A stretch of 64,000 nt of DNA, from positions 1 through 64,000 of the forward strand of contig CAUGTZ010000013.1 in the NCBI GenBank assembly GCA_959602645.1. The letters are read 5' to 3'. A program made the translations under genes and the position numbers. Origin of the DNA: an uncultured Collinsella sp. GTDB taxonomy: Bacteria; Actinomycetota; Coriobacteriia; Coriobacteriales; Coriobacteriaceae. Below the pieces are notes generated by a model. It did not search any database. It was not told where the DNA came from and saw only the letters and a program-made list of their open reading frames with translations. This document shows positions 24,478 through 31,864 of this stretch, piece by piece (within the stretch, counting starts at the first letter, position 1; each line of letters begins with the position of its first letter).

Positions 24478-25206
24478 ATGAAGATTATTAAAGCTAAAGA
24501 CTACGAGGATATGAGCCGCAAGGCCGCCAATATTATCTCGGCGCAGGTTATCCTCAAGCCCGACTGTGTGCTGGGCCTTGCCACTGGCTCCACCCCGATC
24601 GGTGCCTACAAGCAGCTCGCTGCTTGGTACGAGAAGGGCGACGTCGACTTTGCCGAGGTCAGCACCTACAACCTGGACGAGTATCGCGGCCTTTCGCACG
24701 ACGATCCCCAGAGCTATCACTACTTTATGCGTGAGAACTTCTTCGATCACATTAACATCGACCTGAACAACACGCATGTGCCTGACGGTTCCAACCCCGA
24801 TGCCGCCGCTGCCTGCTCTGAGTACGACAAAATCGTCGCCGCCGCCGGTTACCCGGATCTGCAGCTGCTCGGCATTGGCAACAACGGCCACATCGGTTTC
24901 AACGAGCCCGATGACCACTTCTCCAAGGGCACGCACTGCGTCGACCTCACCGAGAGCACCATTCAGGCCAACAGCCGCCTGTTCGACAGCATCGACGACG
25001 TTCCCCGTCAGGCCTACACCATGGGTACCCAGACCATCATGTATGCCCGCATGATCCTGGTCGTCGCCAACGGCGAGGCCAAGGCTCAGGCCGTGCATGA
25101 CATGTGCTATGGCCCGGTTACGCCCGCGTGCCCGGCTTCGATCCTGCAGCTGCACACCAACTGCGTTGTCGTTGCCGACGAGGCTGCCCTTTCGCTCTGT
25201 GAGTAG
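24478..25206 (+). CDS. nagB: Glucosamine-6-phosphate deaminase
   Basis: 242 residues; converts glucosamine-6-phosphate to fructose-6-phosphate and ammonia. The ATG at 24478 follows AGAAAGGA and starts MKIIKAKDYEDMS; the longer frame upstream is not family-like. The motifs GLATGSTPIGAY (phosphate binding), YNLDEYRGL (catalytic Asp) and GIGNNGHIGFNEP (catalytic His) are all present. It opposes the GlmS/GlmM direction, so regulation through the long leader would make sense. A terminator follows. Confidence 0.96.
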   Translation: MKIIKAKDYEDMSRKAANIISAQVILKPDCVLGLATGSTPIGAYKQLAAWYEKGDVDFAEVSTYNLDEYRGLSHDDPQSYHYFMRENFFDHINIDLNNTHVPDGSNPDAAAACSEYDKIVAAAGYPDLQLLGIGNNGHIGFNEPDDHFSKGTHCVDLTESTIQANSRLFDSIDDVPRQAYTMGTQTIMYARMILVVANGEAKAQAVHDMCYGPVTPACPASILQLHTNCVVVADEAALSLCE

Positions 25207-25238
25207 CGCGAATCCTGCACCTCGACATAGCCTTGCCT

Positions 25239-25267
25239 AAGGCCTCCGCTTTGCGGGGGCCTTTTTG
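25239..25267 (+). terminator. nagB terminator
   Basis: AAGGCCTCCGC and GCGGGGGCCTT pair (one G-T) around a TTT loop, followed by TTTTTGTT. Confidence 0.88.
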
Positions 25268-25654
25268 TTATCCCTCTCCGCCCGCTTGACCAAAATCTTG
25301 CCGCAAGCTTGACGAATGCCGGATGCCCAACAGCTTGATTCATTCCATACCAGATTCTATGCAAAAATGCCACTAAAAGGTCGTAGACGGTAGCGGGTGC
25401 TAGGCGAGTTGAATGACATAGCTGAACCTTGTTCATTTGCGTTACACTGCCGCTTAGATGGGACAAGCTGACAAGCTCATTTACCTGCTTAAAGACCGAT
25501 TAGTCGGGGGATTAATAACAATCGGCCCTCGCTGTACAAAAACTTGCCGCTTGCGTACCAAAAGACAACCTAGAACACAAGGTCGCTCTATTCATAGCGC
25601 GGCTTGTATGGTCTTGCGGTTACAGTGTCCATACGGTCGAGTTGAGGAGCGGGC
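25268..25654 (+). other. Intergenic region upstream of the SARP regulator
   Basis: 387 bases without a convincing gene. There is an inverted repeat GTATGG (25606-25611) with CCATAC (25629-25634) just before the regulator's ribosome site. It is AT-richer than the flanks. I see no confident promoter. Confidence 0.4.
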
Positions 25655-28654
25655 ATGGTAAACGATTTGGGCAGTATGGACGACCTCGAGCTGATGCCGC
25701 TGGGCGGTGGCTATATGGTGCGACGCGAACGCTTGATGAATGAGCTTCTCGCCAAGGGCCGAAAGGCCGGCATCGTGGTTCTTTATGCGCCCGACGGGTT
25801 TGGGAAGACCTCGGTGCTGCTGCAGTACACCCATGAGGTTAAATGCGACCCGACGCGAGGCCCCGTGCGGATTATCGAGGCCGATCGCGCCATTGGGCGC
25901 GAGGTGTTTATGCAGCTCGAGGTGGTTACCGAAGAACTCAAAGACAAACCGCACTCCCTTATCGCGATTGATAATGTGCCAAACCTCGATCAGCACGATA
26001 CCGAAGACCTCATCGACAGGATTCGCGGCCTGCGCGCTATGGGGATAGGGGTCTTTATCTCCTGTCGTCCTTCAAATCGTCAGCTGATTCATGGGCTGGG
26101 CGATTCGGTTAAGATCAATGCGCAGATGCTCAAGGTGCATGCCTATGAGTATTCGGCGTGGGCATCGGCGTTTTCGATCAGCACATCGCTCGACTTTTAT
26201 CAGCTCACGCAGGGCGTGCCCGAGCTCGTTTCGGCATTGCAGACGGGTCTGTATGGCCAAGGCGACGTAGCCGGTCTGCTCGAAAACGAGATTGTCAACG
26301 TATATGGCGCGGCACTTGTCGATCTGGCTTCGCTCGACAATAATGCGCTGTTTTGCGTGGCATGTCTCATGGTTTTGATGGGCGAGGGCAATATCGCGGA
26401 ACTCGAGGCTTGCGGGGTGAGGCTGTCGATGGTCGACCAGTCCTACTTTGTACGCGACTACCCGATCTTTGGCTTGGATCCCGCCGAGCGGAGTTTTACG
26501 TGTCTGGGCACGGAGGATAACGGACGCTTGCGTTTGCGTAAGTTGGTGGCCGAGGTTCGCCCCGAACTTGTTCCGAGGGCGGCCCGGATTTTGCTTAAGG
26601 CGGGTAGATGCGATGCGGCGATGGGCCTGGCGGACGCCTTTTTGGACCGTGATGCGGTCCTTGAACTTGCTGGGCAGTATGGGGTCGATCTGGCTCTGAC
26701 GGGGCACGGGGCCGATATCTGCCGAGCGGCGCTGGGCACGATCGATGCCGACGATTCGGCTCCAGAGCCAACGCCTGCCGAGGCGCTTGGCGTATATCTG
26801 GCAGCGGTCAGCGTGTCCAATACAAAGCTCGCTCGCTATATGGCATCGGTTATCGAGCGCGGGGGCGAACGGGCGGCCTGCGAAATAGACCCTGTTTCAT
26901 GGAGGGTGGCCCAGACACTGACGGCTGTTTGCTATGGGGACAACGGGCTTGGGCTCCCTACGAACCTGGCCGTGCCAGAAATCGAGACATCCCATACCGC
27001 ACTCGATATGTTGTCTGCGCATATCGAGGCCAAGCGATGCCTGACCGAACGGGGAGATGACGGCGGCGTTCTACAGCAGCTCAAAACGAGCAAGGCCTAC
27101 GATTGCGAGCTCGACATCGCGGGGATTGTTATACGGGCCGATAGCATGCTGGTGGAGCTCTTTGACGGGTCGTTTGCGGGAACCGACGAGCGCGACGACG
27201 AGATGACGGTGGTGCGGGAGGCGCTCGACGTACGCGGGCTTAAGGCGATGGCTATCTGGGTGCGCATGGTGTTGGCGGCACGGCGGCTCCTTTCCGGCTT
27301 GCCGGTAACCGACGACGCGGCGTTCAGCGAGCTCGATCGTTTTGCCGTGCGCATGCGCGACAACCAGATTCAGCTGTTTGGCCTGTTGCTAGAAGGCTGG
27401 CAGTCGCTGGCAGAGGGACGGCCGGTTAATGCAAAGTTCCGTGCGGTCCAAGTGCTCAAACTTGCCGAGGAGTCGATTGCGTATATGCGCGATAACGCAT
27501 TGCTGCTGGAGCGCGCGGCATATCTGCGTAACACCTCGATGGTTTCGGTGCGCGAGGAAGCGGAGCTACTCGATATAAGCCAGACGCAGGTTGGTGGCGC
27601 AGAAGCCTGGATGGTGGCGCTGCATTTGGCCTGTGCGGGCCGAGACAGCGACCTTGCGGCCTGGATGTCCATGAATCGTGCGGGGATTCTAGAGCCATCG
27701 TATCGGCTCTTTGCGCGCCTTGCCATGCATTGTCTGGGCGAGCCGGCGGCCAGGATACGCAAGAAGCTTCCCGTGCGCGAGCTGTCGCGGTACTCGCTGC
27801 GCGATGATCTGGAAGGGGAGGGCGAGCGCCTGTTCCAGGCCGGCGAGGTTGAAGCCGTTGATACCATCGACCATATCGAGATTCGCATGTTTGGTGCGTT
27901 CCGCGCCGAGCGCGACGGGTTTCCCATCACGGACAAAATGTGGCGCCGCAAGAAGGCGGCGACACTTGCCGAGCGGCTTGCGCTGGGCATGGATGCGCTC
28001 GTCGACCGCGAGACGCTGGCCATGGAGTTGTGGCCCCATGCCGAGTTCAATAGCGCCCGCAACAACCTGTACTCGACGATATCGCGCTTGCGGTCGGCTT
28101 TGGGACCGACGCCGGATGGCAAGTCGTGTGTGCTCATCCAAAATGAATGCATCGGACTCAACGGCGACTACGTCAAGACCGATGTACGGCTGTTTGACCA
28201 GATAAGCCGCGAGGTTTTGGGAAATCGCACGGGTGCGCGCGGGCCCCATTTAGTTGAGCTGTGCCTTAAGATTGAGCAGCTTTATGCCGGACCGCTGTAT
28301 GTTCCCAATGGCTGTAATCCCACCTACTTTTTGCGTATGCGACGCATTATGCAGTCAAAGTACATCGATTGCATGATTAAGGGAGCAAATGCCGCTCTAG
28401 AAGAAAACGATCTGCAGTCGGCGATTTGGCTGGCGGAGTCGGGTCTTCGACAGGAAACGGCGCGTGAGGATATGGTGCGCTGCGCCATGCGTGTCTACAG
28501 TGCGGCGGGGCGGAGGCGCGATATCGTCGAGCTATACAGTGGGCATATGCACCATCTGAGGGAGCAGGTCAATGGCGTACCCGAGCCCGAGACGCGGCAT
28601 CTATATGAGCGCTTGGTGGAGGGTCGGCTCAACCGCGTGCTGGTCGAGCGATAA
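25655..28654 (+). CDS. STAND-ATPase transcriptional activator with C-terminal SARP/BTAD domain
   Basis: 999 residues. GAGGAG precedes the ATG. An N-terminal P-loop YAPDGFGKTSV (about residues 44-54) and the Walker B-like SLIAIDNV (about 107) mark a STAND NTPase, followed by a long helical sensor region. The C-terminus (from about residue 740, IRMFGAFRAERDG) is an OmpR-like winged helix plus bacterial transcriptional activator domain with ELWPHAEFNSARNNLYSTISRLRSALG. There is no LuxR helix-turn-helix. MalT-type STAND regulators switch on genes when a ligand binds the sensor. The targets are unknown; it is monocistronic. Confidence 0.8.
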   Translation: MVNDLGSMDDLELMPLGGGYMVRRERLMNELLAKGRKAGIVVLYAPDGFGKTSVLLQYTHEVKCDPTRGPVRIIEADRAIGREVFMQLEVVTEELKDKPHSLIAIDNVPNLDQHDTEDLIDRIRGLRAMGIGVFISCRPSNRQLIHGLGDSVKINAQMLKVHAYEYSAWASAFSISTSLDFYQLTQGVPELVSALQTGLYGQGDVAGLLENEIVNVYGAALVDLASLDNNALFCVACLMVLMGEGNIAELEACGVRLSMVDQSYFVRDYPIFGLDPAERSFTCLGTEDNGRLRLRKLVAEVRPELVPRAARILLKAGRCDAAMGLADAFLDRDAVLELAGQYGVDLALTGHGADICRAALGTIDADDSAPEPTPAEALGVYLAAVSVSNTKLARYMASVIERGGERAACEIDPVSWRVAQTLTAVCYGDNGLGLPTNLAVPEIETSHTALDMLSAHIEAKRCLTERGDDGGVLQQLKTSKAYDCELDIAGIVIRADSMLVELFDGSFAGTDERDDEMTVVREALDVRGLKAMAIWVRMVLAARRLLSGLPVTDDAAFSELDRFAVRMRDNQIQLFGLLLEGWQSLAEGRPVNAKFRAVQVLKLAEESIAYMRDNALLLERAAYLRNTSMVSVREEAELLDISQTQVGGAEAWMVALHLACAGRDSDLAAWMSMNRAGILEPSYRLFARLAMHCLGEPAARIRKKLPVRELSRYSLRDDLEGEGERLFQAGEVEAVDTIDHIEIRMFGAFRAERDGFPITDKMWRRKKAATLAERLALGMDALVDRETLAMELWPHAEFNSARNNLYSTISRLRSALGPTPDGKSCVLIQNECIGLNGDYVKTDVRLFDQISREVLGNRTGARGPHLVELCLKIEQLYAGPLYVPNGCNPTYFLRMRRIMQSKYIDCMIKGANAALEENDLQSAIWLAESGLRQETAREDMVRCAMRVYSAAGRRRDIVELYSGHMHHLREQVNGVPEPETRHLYERLVEGRLNRVLVER

Positions 28655-28657
28655 AAA

Positions 28658-28686
28658 ACGGGCGCCCGAAGTACTTGGGCACCCGT
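28658..28686. terminator. Bidirectional terminator between SARP gene and yhbY
   Basis: ACGGGCGCCC pairs with GGGCACCCGT (one mismatch). A-run on the left serves the leftward yhbY transcript; the right side lacks a good T-run, so it is weaker for the regulator. Confidence 0.6.
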
Positions 28687-28723
28687 AAGCTTGCTATGTG
28701 TCGGCTCGCCGGATCATTGGCTC

Positions 28724-29023
28724 TTAGACGAGCTTGATCTTCTCGATGTCCTTGCGCGAGGACTCGCGATACAGCGAGAACTTGCGGCCGATAACCTGAA
28801 TGACGTCGGCGTGGCAGCGCTCGGCGAGCTCCTCGGCGGCCTCACGGGCAGAAAGGCTGGAGCCATCGAGCACGGAGCACTTAACGAGCTCGTGCTTCTC
28901 CAGGTAGGCGACCGTCTGCTCGACGGTGCCCTCGTTGACATCGGACTTACCGATGATGATGGCGGGGTTGAGGTGATGGGCCATGCTGCGAAGCTGCTTG
29001 ACCTGGGCTCCTGTCAGTGCCAT
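28724..29023 (-). CDS. yhbY: YhbY-type RNA-binding protein (CRM domain)
   Basis: 99 residues, a single CRS1-YhbY/CRM domain that binds RNA and associates with pre-50S ribosomes. It reads LTGAQVKQLRSMAHHLNPAIIIGKSDVN, with the GKxD/N loop, and ends IGRKFSLYRESS. Length and spacing match the family. It ends at the shared terminator. The neighbour 160 bases upstream is a methyltransferase on the same strand. Confidence 0.92.
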   Translation of the reverse strand: MALTGAQVKQLRSMAHHLNPAIIIGKSDVNEGTVEQTVAYLEKHELVKCSVLDGSSLSAREAAEELAERCHADVIQVIGRKFSLYRESSRKDIEKIKLV

Positions 29024-29181
29024 GGGTTCTCGCTTTCTATGTATGGGGCGCCCCGCGACGGGGCCTTAATCTACGTGAGCTGTCCCACGATAGCGCAGGA
29101 ACGGCGCGGTGTGGAGCGCGTTTGCCCAGTTCAAAAAGAATGCGGATGCCGAGGTGATGGGCAGTGCGGGCTGTGAACGGG

Positions 29182-30069
29182 CTACGAGCGGGATTCAGAG
29201 ACCGGTTCCCATGCAATAAACGCCCAGCGAACCTTACGGATATGGTCGAGCATATAGCGCCCCTGCGGCACGCCCTTGGAGCCCGGCTCGCCGGCATGGG
29301 GGTTTTCGATCATGTGCTGAGCGATATAGTCGCGCAGGCGGTCGATCTTATCCTCGTTGCCATGCTCGAGCATACGGGAAAAATCCGCCACGCCTGCCTC
29401 AAGGCTATCGAAGGTATCGCGACGAGGCGATTCAAAGTATGTAACCTGCGGCAACGCACCCATCTGAATGAGGATGTTGAAGGCGTACACAAAGCCATTG
29501 CTGCAGGTAACCGAGGCGCCGATAGCGTTCATCAAGTGCAGATCATAGCGCGGGCTGGAGTTAGCGACCATCGTGACAGTACAACGCCGACGAGCCGCAC
29601 GGTCAAGCTTGGCAAGCGCACCTTTTAGATCGGTCGTCGTAACCGACCGACTGGCAAAGGCAACATCCACCGTTTTCGCGACCGGTCCAACCAAATCCCA
29701 ATCATCATCCCAAGCAAGCTCAAGCGGCGTAATGCGATCCTCGAGCCCATAGTACTCAATACCAGCATCAAGCGTGCCCAACATGGCAGGGGAAAAATCA
29801 GCTGCAATCACGGGATGCCCGTCTTGCGCAAGCGGAATAGCAATCGACCCAGCTCCACACCCCATATCGAGCACCGACTCGCCGGGCTCAAGTGCCAACA
29901 GCTTTATAAAATCCCGAGCATAAGGGGCAGTCTCAAGAGGTCGAAAATGTCGAGCTCGCTTATCCCATTCAAAAGAATCATCAGCCCGATGCCGAGCGGC
30001 CTGCAGACGCATCCATTCGCCATTCCAATCCGCAGCAAGCAGCTCAGAACGAATCTCCCCATCAACCAC
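29182..30069 (-). CDS. Class I SAM-dependent methyltransferase
   Basis: 295 residues starting with GTG at 30069 behind AGGAGG. The SAM-binding motif VLDMGCGAGSIAIPLA (about residues 66-81) and the acidic strand VIAADFSP are typical. The N-terminus (WDKRARHF) and overall shape resemble small-molecule methyltransferases of the UbiE/BioC type. The substrate is not evident. An intrinsic terminator lies directly upstream of its ribosome site (30091-30123), which could attenuate read-through. Confidence 0.82.
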   Translation of the reverse strand: MVDGEIRSELLAADWNGEWMRLQAARHRADDSFEWDKRARHFRPLETAPYARDFIKLLALEPGESVLDMGCGAGSIAIPLAQDGHPVIAADFSPAMLGTLDAGIEYYGLEDRITPLELAWDDDWDLVGPVAKTVDVAFASRSVTTTDLKGALAKLDRAARRRCTVTMVANSSPRYDLHLMNAIGASVTCSNGFVYAFNILIQMGALPQVTYFESPRRDTFDSLEAGVADFSRMLEHGNEDKIDRLRDYIAQHMIENPHAGEPGSKGVPQGRYMLDHIRKVRWAFIAWEPVSESRS

Positions 30070-30090
30070 GGGCCAACCTCCTCACACAAC

Positions 30091-30123
30091 AAAAAAAGCG
30101 GCCCCTCCCAAAAGAAGAGCCGC
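30091..30123 (-). terminator. Terminator/attenuator just upstream of the methyltransferase start
   Basis: On the minus strand a 10-bp stem (GCGGCTCTTC with GGGAGGGGCCGC, two G-U pairs) is followed by seven T. It lies eight bases before the AGGAGG-containing leader of the methyltransferase, so it either ends upstream transcripts or acts as an attenuator. Confidence 0.75.
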
Positions 30124-30237
30124 AACAAGCATATATCAGAAAAAGAACCGTTCCAACGCCAAAACGCCGCACCAGCCAAGTGGTGCAGGAGCGAAGCAAC
30201 TGCAACCGGGATAGAACCCAACTGAGGTCCCGTTGTG

Positions 30238-30377
30238 CGAGGAGCCCCGGGGAGGACAAATATATAAGGTCGATCGCGAGTTCCGCACGAGCCGGAGAGC
30301 ACTTAATGTACTCTCCGTGCGAGTCAGGACTGTCCGAGCAGGCGACCTTATATATTTGCCCTCCCCGGGGCTCCTCG
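30238..30377 (-). repeat. Long hairpin element B (family shared with 14811-14951)
   Basis: Arms 30238-30272 and 30343-30377 (35 bases) pair with one mismatch. Read on the minus strand the loop shows ACAGTCCTG, inner stem CGGAGAG/CTCTCCG capped by TACATTAAGTG, then TGCGGAACTC, as in element A. It starts 15 bases after the DUF711 stop, in the same orientation relative to the upstream gene as element A to gatB. Confidence 0.85.
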
Positions 30378-30391
30378 CCAGCACCCCTCAG

Positions 30392-31756
30392 CTAGTTCTT
30401 GAGCGAGTTCAGCGGTGCCGGGAAGCGTCCACCGCGATGGGCAAGCACGGTGCCGGCGTTGGGGTTCACCGGCATGATGGGCGCACGGCCGAACAGGCCG
30501 CCGTACTCGACGCAGTCACCCACGCCCTTGCCGATGGCGGGAATCACGCGGACGGCCGTGGTCTTGTTGTTGATGACGCCGATGGCCATCTCGTCGGCGA
30601 TGATGCCGGCGATGGTCTCGACCGGGGTGTCGCCGGGGATGGCGATCATGTCCAGGCCGACGGAGCACACGCAGGTCATGGCCTCGAGCTTCTCGAGCGA
30701 AAGCGCGCCGGCTTCGACGGCGGCGATCATGCCGGCGTCCTCGGACACGGGGATAAAGGCGCCGGAAAGACCGCCCACGCTGGAACTGGCCATGACGCCG
30801 CCCTTCTTGACGGCATCGTTGAGCATGGCGAGCGCGCAGGTCGTGCCCGGGCCACCGCAGGTGCCCACGCCGATGATCTCGAGAATGCGGGCAACGGAGT
30901 CGCCGATGGCAGGCGTGGGGGCCAGCGACAGGTCGACGATGCCCTTCTCGACACCCAGGCGATGGGCGGCCTCGCGGCTCATGAGCTCGCCGGCGCGGGT
31001 GATCTTAAAGGCGGTCTGCTTAATCTTCTCGGCGACTTCCATCATCGATGCGGAATCGGGCAGCGTCTCCAGGGCTGCGGCCATAACGCCGGGGCCCGAG
31101 ACGCCTACGTTGATGACGGCGTCGGCCTCGCTACCGCCGTGGACGGCGCCCGCCATAAACGGGGAGTCCTCGACCATGTTGGCAAAGCAGACAAACTTGG
31201 AAGCGCCGACGGAATCCTGGTCGGCCGTGAGTTTAGCGGCATCGATGATGGTCTGGGCGGCCATAAGCACGGCGTCCATGTTGATGCCAGCACGCAGGCT
31301 GGCGACGTTGACGCTGGAGCAGACGCGGCTGGTGGTAGCGAGCGCCTGGGGGATGGACTGGATGACGCGGCGGTCGGCGTCACCGATGCCCTTCTGGACG
31401 AGTGCGGAGAAGCCGCCCAGGTAATCGATGCCGAGTGTTTCGGCCGCGCGGTCGAGGGCATGCGCGATGGGGGTGAGGTCTTCATCCTTGCAGCATGCGG
31501 CGATCTGTGCCACCGGGGTGACGGAAACGCGCTTGTTGACGATGGGGATACCGTACTCGCGCTCGAGGTTCTCGGCGGTCTCGACCAGATGCTCAGCCGT
31601 GTGCGTCACGTGGTCGTAGATCTTCGTGCACATGCGGTCGAGGTTCTCGTCACCGCAACCCATGAGCGAAACACCCATGGTGATGGTCCTGATGTCGAGG
31701 TTCTGCTCCTCAACCATGCCGCGGGTTTCCGCGATTTCTGCGGGCGTAATCGCCAT
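30392..31756 (-). CDS. PFL family protein, DUF711/UPF0210
   Basis: 454 residues from ATG 31756 (GGAGCG before it), which matches the usual family start MAITPAEIAETRGMVEEQNLDIRTITMG; the 19-codon longer frame is rejected. Members resemble pyruvate-formate-lyase/anaerobic RNR folds, but lack proven activity. Gly-rich GVGTCGGPGTTCALAML and a C-terminal NPNAGTVLAHRGGRFPAP are conserved features. In many bacteria an ACT-domain partner precedes it; none is seen here. It follows metH with a terminator and a possible -10 (TAGAAT, 31797-31802) between, so it may be transcribed separately. Confidence 0.9.
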   Translation of the reverse strand: MAITPAEIAETRGMVEEQNLDIRTITMGVSLMGCGDENLDRMCTKIYDHVTHTAEHLVETAENLEREYGIPIVNKRVSVTPVAQIAACCKDEDLTPIAHALDRAAETLGIDYLGGFSALVQKGIGDADRRVIQSIPQALATTSRVCSSVNVASLRAGINMDAVLMAAQTIIDAAKLTADQDSVGASKFVCFANMVEDSPFMAGAVHGGSEADAVINVGVSGPGVMAAALETLPDSASMMEVAEKIKQTAFKITRAGELMSREAAHRLGVEKGIVDLSLAPTPAIGDSVARILEIIGVGTCGGPGTTCALAMLNDAVKKGGVMASSSVGGLSGAFIPVSEDAGMIAAVEAGALSLEKLEAMTCVCSVGLDMIAIPGDTPVETIAGIIADEMAIGVINNKTTAVRVIPAIGKGVGDCVEYGGLFGRAPIMPVNPNAGTVLAHRGGRFPAPLNSLKN

Positions 31757-31801
31757 CCTTGCGCTCCTATCTGCCAAAACGAGCATAGTCTTATCTATTC
31801 T

Positions 31802-31839
31802 AACGTGCCGCACGTGCCAAGGGGCGCATGCGGCACGTT
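31802..31839 (-). terminator. Hairpin between metH and DUF711 gene
   Basis: AACGTGCCGCA (31802-31812) and TGCGGCACGTT (31829-31839) are a perfect 11-bp stem. On the minus strand the following bases are AGAATAG and not a U-run, so termination is uncertain. Confidence 0.55.
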
Positions 31840-31864
31840 TTGGTGCTCGGTTGTTTCCGTTGTG

